NCBI GenBank assembly: GCA_036939355.1
Contig: JALLAP010000379.1
Location: 1 to 13,423 of the forward strand
DNA: 13,423 bases
Direction of reading: 5' to 3'
Source of the DNA: Thalassiosira profunda
Taxonomy: Eukaryota > Bacillariophyta > Thalassiosirophyceae > Thalassiosirales > Thalassiosiraceae
Below are positions 1 through 9,243 of this stretch, piece after piece (within the stretch, counting starts at the first letter, position 1; each line of letters opens with the position of its first letter). The notes beneath the pieces were generated by a model, which ran no database searches, had not been told where the DNA came from, and worked only from the letters and a program-made list of their open reading frames with translations. Both the position numbers and the translations under genes were made by a program.

Positions 1-3000
1 AGAATCGGGAGTTGAGAAGTCTGGCTGGGTGGATGCGCCAGGCGGGCCTGTGTCGGCCGACGAGACGATTACCTCAGGAGCCTCTTCCGAATCAGCTGGG
101 GGTAACGCTCCCACCTCAGGAGGCGATCCACCAAAGAACGCACCCAACACCTTCTTGAAGTTCTCAGCACGCTCCCAGGTGCCGTCGACCGCTCCCGCAC
201 CGCAAGGCTGTAGCAGTTAGAAAGATGAGTTCGATCGTGTGACAGAGAGAATGCACACATGTTATCATGAACTCACAGGATTGTGACATCCCCGATTCAC
301 GATCCCTGACACTGCATCTATGAACGCCGTTCCAGTCATGCCGCCACGTACGAAGTTTTGCAGCTCGGTGGTGTAATCCCATCCGTCGACGTTGTACGAT
401 TGCACGCTCTCCATCCAGTAGAACTCCCCCGCGATCCACTTCAGTTCCTTGTACTCAGGACTGGCGCAGATGGCCTCGGGATCCTTGCCTGTAGTCGGGT
501 GTAAGAAAAGTGAGAATGCCAATGAGAAACAAACACCCTTTGCATCGTTCCACAAGCATCAGACTTACAGAAGTCAATCTCTGGATACCGTGCATCTCGG
601 CCGTCTTTCTTCGCCCCAGCGCCAAGATAGTAGTTCAGTTTGCCAAAGTTGCTTCACGGACAGACAACATACACGCGTGAGTATTGAGATCGGCCCATGA
701 ATGACGCAAGCTGATACAAGCAGTTCCTTACCAGACGCCAGTCGTCTGAATCACTCCGCGCCCCCAGTAGCAGCACCCTTCGACGTCTGTTCTACCGGCC
801 GTGTTAGCGACTTCGATGGAGTGGTCGTATCGTCCTGCCTTTTGGCCTTCGTACACATCGCACGTTTCCGGGGGAGACGCCCACGCCTTGTTGCACTCGT
901 AGCCATGATCCCAAAATCCCGTCGTTGGATACTCGCTCTTCGGTCCGCAGAACAGCGGCCCCGGCGCCCCGTACCATTTCGCGTGCGTCACCGCCTTGAT
1001 CGACAGCTTCGGATCCACGGGGCACTCCATGTGCTTCTCGTGATCCGGGCAATGGTAGTCTTGATACGATTGCCCTAACTGGCCACAGGCGTTGCTCAGC
1101 GGATACTTCCCGTTTACCAAGTCCCAACTGTTCTCGTCGCACGCGTCGTACTGGATCGTCTCCTTCATCGACTGCGCCAGGAACGCCGCTATGTTCACCA
1201 GGCCGTAGACGTGGCCGTTGTCCACATCTTCTCCAATGTAGAGTTTCTTTCCTGCCACGCCCTCGGTGGCCATGACGTCCACGCTCTCCTTGAAGTCGTC
1301 GTAGCGATAGACGCTGGAGGGAACCCACTGGAAGGCTGGAGTCTGGTAGAGGAAGATTTTGGTGTCCAGCTCGTTCCTCGCACTCTCGAGCGAGTTCTCC
1401 AGCTCCACGAATGTTGTAGAGCTCATGATCGCGGCAGCCTCGGGTGACAACGGAACAGTTGGGCGCGAGGGTTTGGGCTTGTCCTGAGATGGCTTGGCCT
1501 GCGATGGCTTGGCCTGAGATGACGAACCGGAGTCTGGTTCATCCTCGGGTGAATCAGCGAAGCTCGAAGCGCCGGGTAAGGAAGCGAGGCACGCTCCCGA
1601 GGCTTGATGAGCGTACGCTTTGTTGCAACATTCCTCTCCAGAGTCGTACGATGGTCTGCCGCTGGGGGCAGGAACTTCGTTCACGCACTTTCCGAGCGCG
1701 TACTGGGCGTCGTAGTTTGGATACCATTTGGCTGGAGCATTCGACGAAGATCCAGGGGGTTGGGCTGCGCCGGGAGTAGGCGCAGCTGCGTCTCCGGAAG
1801 TCGCCGGCAGTCCTATTAACTCGGACAGGTCCCCCACCTTGGGAGGCGATCCGCCGAAGAACACATTGAGGACCTTGTGGAAGTTTTCGGCACGTTCGGA
1901 CGCCCCATCGACCGGGCCGGTGCCGCAGGGCTGCAGGGATAGACGCAGAGTCAGCAAATGAAACGTGTTGCTTCGATCTAGGACCCATCTTGTGCGAACT
2001 CACAGGATTGTGACATCCCCGATTCACGATGCCCGAAACGCCGTCGATGAAGGACGTCCCCGTCATGCCGCCCTGGACGAATTTCAGCAGCTCCGTGGTG
2101 TAATCCCACCCTTCGACGTTGTAGGACTGCACGCTCTCCATCCAGTAAAACTCTCCGGCGATCCACTTGAGCTCCTTGTGTTCGGGGCTCGCGCAGATCA
2201 CCTCGGGGTCCTTGCCTGTGGGTTGCAATCAGACATCATTCGTGAGCACAAGAGGATAGGCAGAAAAATCATTGAGCACAAGGTGTCCCCGCGACACACT
2301 CACAGAAGTCAATCTTGGGATACCGTGCATCGCGCCCATCTTTCTTCGCTCCAGCACCAAGGAAATAGTTGAGCTTGCCAAAGTTGCTGCGCAGACATAG
2401 ACGCAGCGGATACGAGGCAGATGCTTTGGTGTGAGCGGTTGCTTGTTCTATCGTATCGGCACTGCAGCGGCATCAAGAGTCTACTCACCACACGCCCGTC
2501 GTTTGGATCACCCCCCGCCCCCACCAGCAGCATCCCTCCACGTCGGTCCGTCCTCCTGTTCGGGAGAAACGTCAGTCACATTGAATTGAATGCATCCAAC
2601 TACGCAACATCATGCACACATAGATGCACGGGCCACTCACCGGTACTGGCGTACGTAATGGAATAGTCGTATCGCCCCGCCTTCTGGCCCTCGTACACAT
2701 CGCACGTTTCGGGAGGCGACGCCCAAGATTTGTTGCCTGGGAAGCAAGAATGAGGCGAAGCACGAGGGTGGAGGTAAGATCATGGGCGCATCAAGAACAC
2801 AAGAAATGTGTTTCAGACAAGTGTGCTCATGTGAACCTCGCATGTACACTCACACTCATACCCGTGATCCCAAAACCCCGTCGTCGGGTACTCCGACTTG
2901 GGCCCGCAGAACAGCGGCCCCGGCGCTCCGTACCACTTAGCATGCGTCACTGCTTTGATCGACATATCGGGATCCACCGGACACTCCATGTGCTTCTCCT

Positions 3001-3505
3001 CCTCGGAGCAGTGATACTCCTGATAATTCTGCCCCAATTGTCCGCACGCGTTGCTCAGGGGATACTTCCCATTCACAAAGTCCCAACTGTTCTCATCACA
3101 GGCGTCGTATTGGATGGTCTCCTTCATCGACTGCGCGAGGAACGCGGCCAGGCCGACCAATCCGAGGACGTGCCCGTTCTCGACGTCTTCCTCCCCCACG
3201 TACAATTTCTTGCCCGCGACGCCTTCGGTGGCCATGATCTCGAGGGAGGCGCGGAGGTCGGCGTAGCGGTAGACGCTGGAGGGGATCCACTGGTAGGCGG
3301 GGGTTTGGTAGAGGAAGAGCTTGGCGTCGATTTGGGATTTGACGGAGTCGAGGTGTTGCAGGAGGGCGTCGAGCTGGGAGGCGAGGCGGCGGTTGTCGGA
3401 GGAGTTTGCAATTGGGGCGCCGCTGGCGGTGGACGCGTGGCAAAGATTGGCCAGCGCCAGGAGGAGCGCCGTCCACGTGGCGGTGGCGAGGGAGGGCGGC
3501 TTCAT
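1..3505 (-). CDS. Secreted two-module GH19 chitinase-like protein, 3' part missing (beyond left edge)
   Basis: Read on the minus strand as nine exons: 3505-2854, 2736-2641, 2555-2489, 2386-2304, 2215-2004, 1930-732, 651-569, 488-277 and 207-1. All introns are GT-AG and all phases match, giving 937 codons, open at the edge. The ATG at 3505 begins a signal peptide ([19 protein letters not shown]); an in-frame ATG at 3778 was not used because it would bury that peptide. Domains: GH19-like module 1 (about residues 60-400), a Pro/Ser linker, a Cys-rich chitin-binding-like module (about 438-489), an SQAKP-type linker, then GH19-like module 2 (from about 559). GH19 signs are [10 protein letters not shown], where the Glu (E129, E627) matches the catalytic Glu of the HET motif, and [12 protein letters not shown], matching YGRGPIQ. 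I cannot assign the second catalytic Glu with certainty. Likely role: extracellular chitin cleavage or binding, for example remodelling of the organism's own chitin. The family call is firm; activity is inferred. Confidence 0.85.
109..1366 (-). repeat. Intragenic GH19 repeat, copy 2
   Basis: This is the second copy of the catalytic unit, with only three introns: 652-731, 489-568 and 208-276. They lie at the same codons and phases as the last three introns of copy 1, and the matching exons are identical in length (83 and 212 nt). The introns that interrupt copy 1 after GYEC and before GGRTDVEG are absent here, so the first half is one continuous exon. Many codons differ silently from copy 1, so this is a real, fairly old duplication and not a misassembly. 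Confidence 0.85.
1475..1519 (-). repeat. Short SQAKP tandem repeat in inter-module linker
   Basis: Three 15-nt units encode [10 protein letters not shown] and SQDKP in the flexible linker between the Cys-rich module and the second GH19 module. Such low-complexity linkers are common in multidomain secreted glycosidases and probably only space the domains. Confidence 0.7.
1832..3328 (-). repeat. Intragenic GH19 repeat, copy 1
   Basis: This is the first copy of the catalytic unit inside the chitinase-like gene. It runs from the FLYQTPA segment through [33 protein letters not shown] and [10 protein letters not shown] to [10 protein letters not shown]. It is split by five introns: 2737-2853, 2556-2640, 2387-2488, 2216-2303 and 1931-2003. 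Over the 70 residues of the exon at 2004-2215 it differs from copy 2 at 8 positions. Confidence 0.85.
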
Positions 3506-4180
3506 CGTCGTTGTCGGTTGTCGTCCTCTTAGTTGATGTATGCGGGCAGTTGTTGGGTGTGCGGGCAGTGATGGGCGTTCGCTCGGGTTGCGTCCTCTGG
3601 GGGCTTCGACTTTATGAGGTCGCCGCCGCCGCACCCGCGCTTTGTGCCTCCCATCGGCCCGCCAAGCAGGTCGACCCCCACTGCGGCGGCCGCCCACAGC
3701 CGGTCGTCTTTTGAAGGTGCAGTATGAGTGCAGGTGCGTGAAAGGGTCGTGAAAACGAGCGATCTTGGTGGGGCTCAAAAGCGGACCCAGTTCAGCACGT
3801 TACTGGCAGATGCGCCCTCAGCTGAGATGACCTCTCAGCGGTAATGACTGATCGTGTCACGACGTCGTACCTGCCCCCCTGCGCGCCTCCTTCGAAAGAG
3901 AGGAAAGAGAGCTTTGTTGACAAGACTACAATACGAGAGATGCTGCGTTCTCTCCCATACACCCAAACCGTTCCAATGCATGCACTTGCAAGTATTCGCG
4001 ACGTTCTTTGGTGTGAAAAGAAGCCTGCACAAGCACACCGGAATTAAGATGATCTTAGGCGCCTATTTTCATGCACTCTCGTTGATCTCACTCGATCACT
4101 TTCTCATTCTCTCAAAACACTTAACACGCAAACATACATTTATATCAAGCCGACGCAAAGAAAGACAGTCCAAAGCCAAT
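3506..4180. other. Intergenic: promoter/5' leader of chitinase gene and 3' flank of PDZ gene
   Basis: 675 bp lie between the stop of the upstream minus-strand gene and the ATG of the chitinase-like gene. The stretch next to the chitinase start is GC-rich and has two copies of ACTGCCCGCA (minus strand) within about 70 bp of the ATG. The part near 4040-4180 is AT-richer, as expected for a 3' untranslated region. I see no clear TATA box, canonical AATAAA signal, RNA gene or convincing additional coding region. Open frames here lack family signals. Confidence 0.5.
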
Positions 4181-6628
4181 TCAGCAACTGCCCGCGCCTC
4201 GCAATACGATGAGCGTCCTCGCTTCATGATGGCTCCTCGAGGAAATCAGTCTCGACACCTGCACGGCCGTCATGCCTCGACAATCGATCCCGTCTACGGA
4301 GATGAGAAGATCGCCACAATTGAGCTTCCCATTGAGCGGACTCGTCTCCTTGATGGCGTGCACCATCGGCATATCGCCCGTCTGGTTGTCAATGACGATG
4401 CCCAGCTTGCCCGCGGGCGCCACGACACTCAGACGTTGGAGCGCTGACGGATTCTCATACGGCAACGGCGAGCCTTGGAATGCATCCTCGAGCGTGGGGT
4501 CCTCTCCGAACATCATCCGGCTGGGATTGCTGTGCGCACCAGTGGCGGTGCTCTCCATCCCATGCTTGCTCGGGGCGGTCGACGAGCCGCCCGTCATGAG
4601 CCGCTCCCTCCCAACCCCAAAGACGTACATCTCCTGCTCGGAAGAGATCATGCTCTCAGCAACCGTCTGGTCTGCGCGAGGTTCGGCGGATACTTCTCCA
4701 ATATAAGGATCTCCAAGAGTACTGACGTCGTCCTCGCCCTCGCGAGATTCTATCGTGCCAAAGTAGCCCTGCGTCGTCGTCGGCGAGGGTTGGGACGACG
4801 CGGGACGGAACGCTTCCCTCGGAGGAGAGGTAGGAAAAGCGCCGGAGGCCGTTCGATCCTGCGGGAGGGAAGACTTGCTCTGCTTTTGGGCGGCATTGCC
4901 TCCCCTGTTCCTTCCGTAGGATCGAGACCCTACCACAACTGCTGCAATGAGAAACAGCGCCCCACCTACGGCACAACCGATCGCGATCCACATCGTGTTG
5001 TCCCCCGACTTCAGCTTATTCGAATCCTCCGTCTCTGTCACTAGCTCCCCATCTACCTCCAGCGTCATGCTGTTGACGCTGTCGAATGTGCTGCTGTCGG
5101 CCGCCTGGAGCAATCCAATGTATTCCTCCTGCTGCGCCGGCGTTCGAAAGCCGTCGGCCACCATGTCGTTCACTTGGTCGTCCCACTCCTCGTCCGAATT
5201 GAACGAGATGTTGGTTGTGTAGTCGATTTGCAGCGAGGCGGATTGCGACCTCCGCAAATTCCGATGCTGCTGTTGCGTATCGTCGAACTCAAACGAGCCA
5301 TACCTCGTTATCAGCATCCCTTCCATCCTCCGGCCACTCGAAGCCTCCTGCTTTGCAACGGACACCGTCACAACCAAGTCACTTCCCGCGTCGTCGCCAA
5401 TTATTCCTTCCGTTTTGTAGCGAATTCTGTCTTGCGTCACATCGATCCACGCCTCCTCTGCATCGCCGTCCATTTTCTCGCCGAGGCCATTCAGAGTCAT
5501 CACCGAATCCACTGTGTACATTCGATTTTGATCGGTAGGTTTCGGCGAAGTCGGAGCAGTAGTGGTGGGAGTTGGGGTGCCCGGCGAAGATTTCTTCGTC
5601 GGCGACGGAGTGGGGCTCTTCGACGGCGAAAGGGTCGGAGGTGCCGAGGGCTCGACGCTGGGAAAGAGTGAAGGGAATGTCGAAGGATTGGAGGTTGGGT
5701 GCGCGGATGCAGTGGGAGACGCGCTCGGCCAGATGAGCGGGGTTGGTCTCGACGTTACTGTCGGACTCAAAGATGGGCTCGGGCTCGGTCGATATCTTTG
5801 TTGACAATCCGCGAAGAAGGGTATCAGATGAGAAACAAATGGCAGCGGAATTGATATTCATTCACTGGCAATGCATTCAACTCACGTTGGGGGAGCAGAA
5901 GGATGCCCCGAAGGCGAGACGCTCGGTTCTGCGGAAGGCATGACAGAAGGCGAACTGCTGGGCCTCTTCGTCGGCTGTACAAAATGGATACGGTCGAGAG
6001 TTAGAGCATCGCGCATATCGCGTGAACATATCAAGATCATACACTCAAGCTTACCTGATTGGTGGGAGGCGGCGTCGGGGCTTTCGAGGGCGACCGGCTC
6101 GGGCTCATCGTCGGCTGTGGGCAACAAATAGATTGCAAAAGGAGATTGAGCACATCATGTGTCACATTTTGCGAATGCAATCAATGCAAAACAAAGGTTC
6201 CGCACCTTCCTCGTAGGCCTCCGCGTCGGCGCCCCGCTCGGGCTCCCCGAAGGCACATCCGTCGGCTCCGGCGTCGCCGTCGGCCTTATCGTGGTCGGCG
6301 GCCGCGTCGGCCGCGCAGTCGGCTTGGCCGTCGGCGGCCGCGTCGGCGGAGACGGCGCCGGAGACACCGACGGCGGCGTGGGCTGCGTCACCCCCGGAAT
6401 CGGCAGGGTGATGCACCGTTGTCCCGTCCACAGGCACTCGAGGTCGCCCGGGTTGCCCTGCGCGTCCTTCTCGCACTGGCCCTTGTTCTCCCGTTCTTCG
6501 CAGGCCGGGGCGTTGGACCAGAATTGGGCGTCGGAGACTTGCAGCGCCCTCCGCCGCGGCGGGGCCGCGCTGCCGCCGAGGGCGCTGGCGCTCCCGAGGA
6601 ATGCCAGCGCTAGCAGGGCCATTAGCAT
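4181..6628 (-). CDS. Single-pass surface protein with P/S/T linker, beta-rich ectodomain and C-terminal PDZ-like domain
   Basis: Four exons on the minus strand: 6628-6206, 6114-6055, 5974-5886 and 5795-4181 (stop included), all introns GT-AG, giving 728 aa. The ATG at 6628 begins a signal peptide (MLMALLALAFLGSASA). In-frame ATGs at 6955 and 6889 would put a long Arg-rich stretch before it and were not chosen. Order: signal peptide; four-Cys region (C43, C52, C65, C72); Pro/Ser/Thr linker (about 78-278); ectodomain (about 283-439) with the segment YTTNISFNSDEEW; one membrane helix (about 460-480, WIAIGCAVGGALFLIAAVVV); a disordered cytoplasmic stretch; and a PDZ-like domain (about 646-724) with GKLGIVID as the carboxylate-binding loop and LISVDGIDCRGM after it. 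The layout suggests a receptor-like or cell-wall-tethering protein whose PDZ-like domain binds an intracellular partner; the ligand is unknown. The first donor (GTGCGG) is weak, so that exon edge is the least certain. Confidence 0.8.
5886..6114 (-). repeat. Two related small exons coding the P/S/T linker
   Basis: Exon 2 (6055-6114, 60 nt) and exon 3 (5886-5974, 89 nt) both start with CCGACGA immediately after ACAG and encode related peptides, PTMSPSRSPSKAP and PTKRPSSSPSVMP. This suggests an exon duplication within the linker. Exon 2 begins and ends in phase 0, so skipping it would shorten the linker by 20 residues without changing frame. Confidence 0.6.
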
Positions 6629-7428
6629 TGCAAATCGGTGGTCCGTGCTGGGGATTTGTCGCGTCGTTGTCCGCCGTCTCTTTCGGCGGTGCACGTCTAC
6701 ATCCGGATATGTGCCGCCTCGCCCATTTGCAATTCGACGTCTGCAGGGTGCACCAATTGCAGATGGAAGGCAAGCGCTCGAAAATGGAGCACCGACAGCC
6801 CCGTCGTCGACCCAGGAGCAACAGCGCCGTCTCCTGCCGGGGCCGGCGTGGCCGTCGGCAGCATCGGCAGCCGTTGCAACGGTCATCATCGTCGAGCTCG
6901 GTGGGAGGCCCAGGGGTCCGACGCCGCTGGTCCGTTTATCGTCCGAGTGGTCCATCGTCGGATCCAATGGCCGTTCTATGAGCCAGCTGGATGCCACCGC
7001 CCCCCTTGGTCTTGGCAGCCGCGGCCCCGCGGGGTGGTGCAATCAAACAAGACCGACCCGGCAGGCGTAGGAGAGCCGCGTGGCCGCTGGTGAATTTGCG
7101 GCGAGCGGCGAGCCTCCGATTTATTTTGGCGGGGAATTACTCGTGCCAGAATCCAAAATCAACGTGGGAACTCATACATAACGACTTAGATCTAGATCCA
7201 CGACTAAGCCAGGAGGTTGAAAAGGCATAGAGCCATCAAGTTGCCGCCGCTCGTTGCGGCCCCTGTCTTCTCCTCACAATGGGCCTCCGCTCCCTCTCAA
7301 CTCTCAACGTGCCTCGTCCTCGCGGCGGCGCTGGTATCCATAACCATACGCTAAATTACAGAGAGCGTTGGGTGCACAGGCACACAACGACTACCTACCT
7401 ACTTAGTAGCGACAGCTTGGCTTATTGT
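6629..7428. other. Intergenic: 5' region of PDZ gene and 3' flank of unknown gene
   Basis: 800 bp between two minus-strand genes. From 6629 to about 7042 the minus strand stays open in the PDZ gene frame, but this GC-rich stretch codes mostly Arg/Ala/Pro-rich sequence with no domain. It is more likely 5' leader or promoter than N-terminal coding sequence. The part near 7083-7428 includes a GTAG-type short repeat (about 7391-7405). I found no tRNA, snRNA or transposon feature. Confidence 0.5.
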
Positions 7429-8739
7429 TCATACCATGAAGTCGTCCCCCAATTGTACCTTGACAGGTGTAAGAATATCTGACCCGTTGCCGTCTGACGG
7501 AGAATGGTCAGGTTTGTCCTCAGGTGTCACCACACTAGGCACCCCTCCAGATCCTCCTGCTTCTCCGTCGGAGAACATCGCTCTCAGCTGATCCATATTT
7601 CTTTCAGGACGAAGTTTTGGAGTCAGAGTAGGAGGGTCAGATTTCAGACGCGTTCCCTGTCGAACAGGGGTCGAGACCATGTCCTTCATCACTTGCTCTT
7701 CATCCTCAAGTCGAACGGCTTGCCTATTGTTGATGATGCCCCGGACGGGGGATTCGTCAGGATTATAACATCTTTTCTTTGCCGGCGTCGTGTATTCGGT
7801 GCTGGACATTTTCGCGAGTTCCTTCAGCGGCTCGCTCGTTGGCGTCGCACGCTGATCATCCGCCAGGCGCTTCTGAGGTGAGGCGTCGGGAGAAAGAACA
7901 CAAAGCCCTCCCTTTTCGTAGAAATGTTCCAGGCTCTCAGTGTCGGCGCTCATAAAATGAGGGCTCTCCCAACCATCACCGGCATGTCTGTGGGCGTTCT
8001 TTTTCTTTCGTTTTTCAGCCGCGCCACACATCATCCGTAGCGTCTTCTTCCTTATATCTGCATCTTCTCCACAACCCGGGCCGATGTATTCTACTCCACA
8101 GTCCGGCCCGGCATATTTTTCTCCCCGGTCACGACACCTCTTCTTAAGCCTTTCCTCCCCGAGATTTACAGCGTGCTCGGGATCCTCATGCGACCTCTGC
8201 TGGGCGGCGCGGCGGTGTCGATCCGACTTGATATTGGTCATATCCCGCTCTGCTTCCTCGATAGGATAGTTGGCGTTGATGAAGAATTTTCCGTTGCCGT
8301 CGGTATCGCTCTCGTCCAACGGCAGGCGCAGTATTTCCCCTGCTTTGCTCCGATCAAATCGCTTCTTCCACACACCCTTGACTTCTTTGTTGCTCCAAAA
8401 TCGTGTAACGGCCTCAATAGTGAAGTGATGCGCAGCAACATTGAAGCGTTCCCCCGCCCCCTTCTTCCGCAGCGTGGCTTCCATCTCATCCGACACATCC
8501 AAATTGCGCAGTAGGCTGTCGAAGAAGTCCTCCCACAGTGGATCCCCCGATATCTTCAGGCGGATTGGCGGCCTATCGTATGCGTGGCCCGTCTCCCGAA
8601 AGCCCGCTTGCACGAGGGGGCATCTCTCGTAGCCACAGACGCATCGATGCCCGTTGCCGGGGTGCCTAACCTTGTGTCGATCGCCTCTTCGGTGATTCCT
8701 CACTTTGGGCTTCTTGCTCGCCCGGCCCTTGCCCGACAT
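7429..8739 (-). CDS. Unrecognised probable nuclear protein with CDK-type phosphorylation motifs
   Basis: An intronless 436-aa frame; the ATG at 8739 has a good context (CGCCATG). I do not recognise the family. The first 30 residues are strongly basic (GRASKKPKVRNHRR), like a nuclear localisation signal. A small Cys cluster follows (C33, C35, C40), then a segment FNVAAHHFTIEA (about 99-110) that loosely recalls the C-x2-H-F end of a THAP zinc finger but lacks the needed Cys, so I do not claim that family. The middle is charged, with two YxGPxCG-like repeats (about 209-224). The C-terminal third is Ser/Thr-Pro rich with five S/T-P-x-K/R motifs: SPQK 287, TPAK 318, SPVR 330, TPVR 357 and TPVK 424. 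It shares an upstream spacer with the divergent ubiquitin-like/CXC gene. A regulated nuclear protein is plausible; function is unknown. Gene confidence is moderate to good. Confidence 0.65.
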   Translation of the reverse strand: MSGKGRASKKPKVRNHRRGDRHKVRHPGNGHRCVCGYERCPLVQAGFRETGHAYDRPPIRLKISGDPLWEDFFDSLLRNLDVSDEMEATLRKKGAGERFNVAAHHFTIEAVTRFWSNKEVKGVWKKRFDRSKAGEILRLPLDESDTDGNGKFFINANYPIEEAERDMTNIKSDRHRRAAQQRSHEDPEHAVNLGEERLKKRCRDRGEKYAGPDCGVEYIGPGCGEDADIRKKTLRMMCGAAEKRKKKNAHRHAGDGWESPHFMSADTESLEHFYEKGGLCVLSPDASPQKRLADDQRATPTSEPLKELAKMSSTEYTTPAKKRCYNPDESPVRGIINNRQAVRLEDEEQVMKDMVSTPVRQGTRLKSDPPTLTPKLRPERNMDQLRAMFSDGEAGGSGGVPSVVTPEDKPDHSPSDGNGSDILTPVKVQLGDDFMV

Positions 8740-9243
8740 GGCGGAGAAGGCGTCGCGAGCACCACTAGCTGCACGTCAGAGGGTTGCGGCGGAAGAAGCT
8801 TGCGGAAATAGAAGCGGTATGTAGCGCAGTGGCCCGATTGCTAAAATCGGCGCGGCGACTGTGTGTGTGAGACGTCCTCAATACTATTTGTTAGAGCTGC
8901 GATGGAGGGTCATGGGCGGCCGTTAATGCCCATCATGGCGGCCTCCGCGGCGTCGGGCGGGGCGGGGCGGTGCAAGGGAATATCCTGAGTTGTGCCAAGT
9001 TGTGCTTTTTGCGTGAGTTTGTGTGCTTGCTTGGTTGGTGGCGGACCTCTTTTTTGGTGGCGGACCTCCCGTTTTGCTGCTCTCTGCTCTCTCGAGCGAG
9101 AGGCGAGAGGGCCCACAATTCACGAGAGGAGGACGTCGACCCCCCGAAGCTGGAAAGCAGCTTGACGATAGCGGCCGTACCCTGCCGAGCGACCATACCA
9201 CAGCACCGGAGTGTACCGCCCAGTTTTACTTCGTAGAGACACG
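8740..9243. promoter_or_regulatory. Shared upstream region of two divergent genes
   Basis: 504 bp separate the start codons of the unknown minus-strand gene and the ubiquitin-like/CXC gene, so the spacer must hold both promoters. It contains ACGTCA (8773-8778) and two GACGTC palindromes (8871-8876, 9132-9137), which resemble bZIP/CRE-type cores, a 14-bp direct repeat (9036-9068), a palindrome CTCTCGAGCGAGAG (9089-9102), and ATGGGC...GCCCAT around 8909-8934. Which of these function is not shown by the sequence. No TATA box is evident, and frames within it look spurious. Confidence 0.5.
9036..9068. repeat. 14-bp direct repeat in divergent promoter
   Basis: TGGTGGCGGACCTC occurs at 9036-9049 and again at 9055-9068, separated by five bases (19-bp period). 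It lies about 180 bp upstream of the ubiquitin-like/CXC start codon. It could be a pair of transcription factor sites or a local slippage duplication. Confidence 0.6.

Noticed and set aside
1..3505. Two separate chitinase genes in tandem
   Set aside because: No stop codon or new signal peptide lies between the modules; the intron at 1931-2003 joins them in phase and one exon spans the linker and the second module.
2624..3532. Long plus-strand open frame (302 codons) opposite the chitinase gene
   Set aside because: It is antisense to the first GH19 exons, has no domain signal and crosses well-supported introns; GC bias explains the openness.
3854..4447. Plus-strand open frame in the chitinase/PDZ spacer
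   Set aside because: No recognisable domain; its end overlaps the PDZ-domain exon in antisense.
6629..6955. Upstream start of the PDZ gene at 6955 or 6889
   Set aside because: It would place up to 109 Arg/Ala-rich residues before an evident signal peptide; 6628 is the better start.
6159..7070. Long plus-strand open frame opposite the PDZ gene first exon
   Set aside because: Low-complexity Gly/Val/Arg translation with no family match; antisense of the Pro/Thr-rich linker.
8820..8870. tRNA-like stretch with a short stem-loop
   Set aside because: No T-loop GTTCGANTC motif and no acceptor-stem pairing; only a five-base hairpin (CCGAT/ATCGG).
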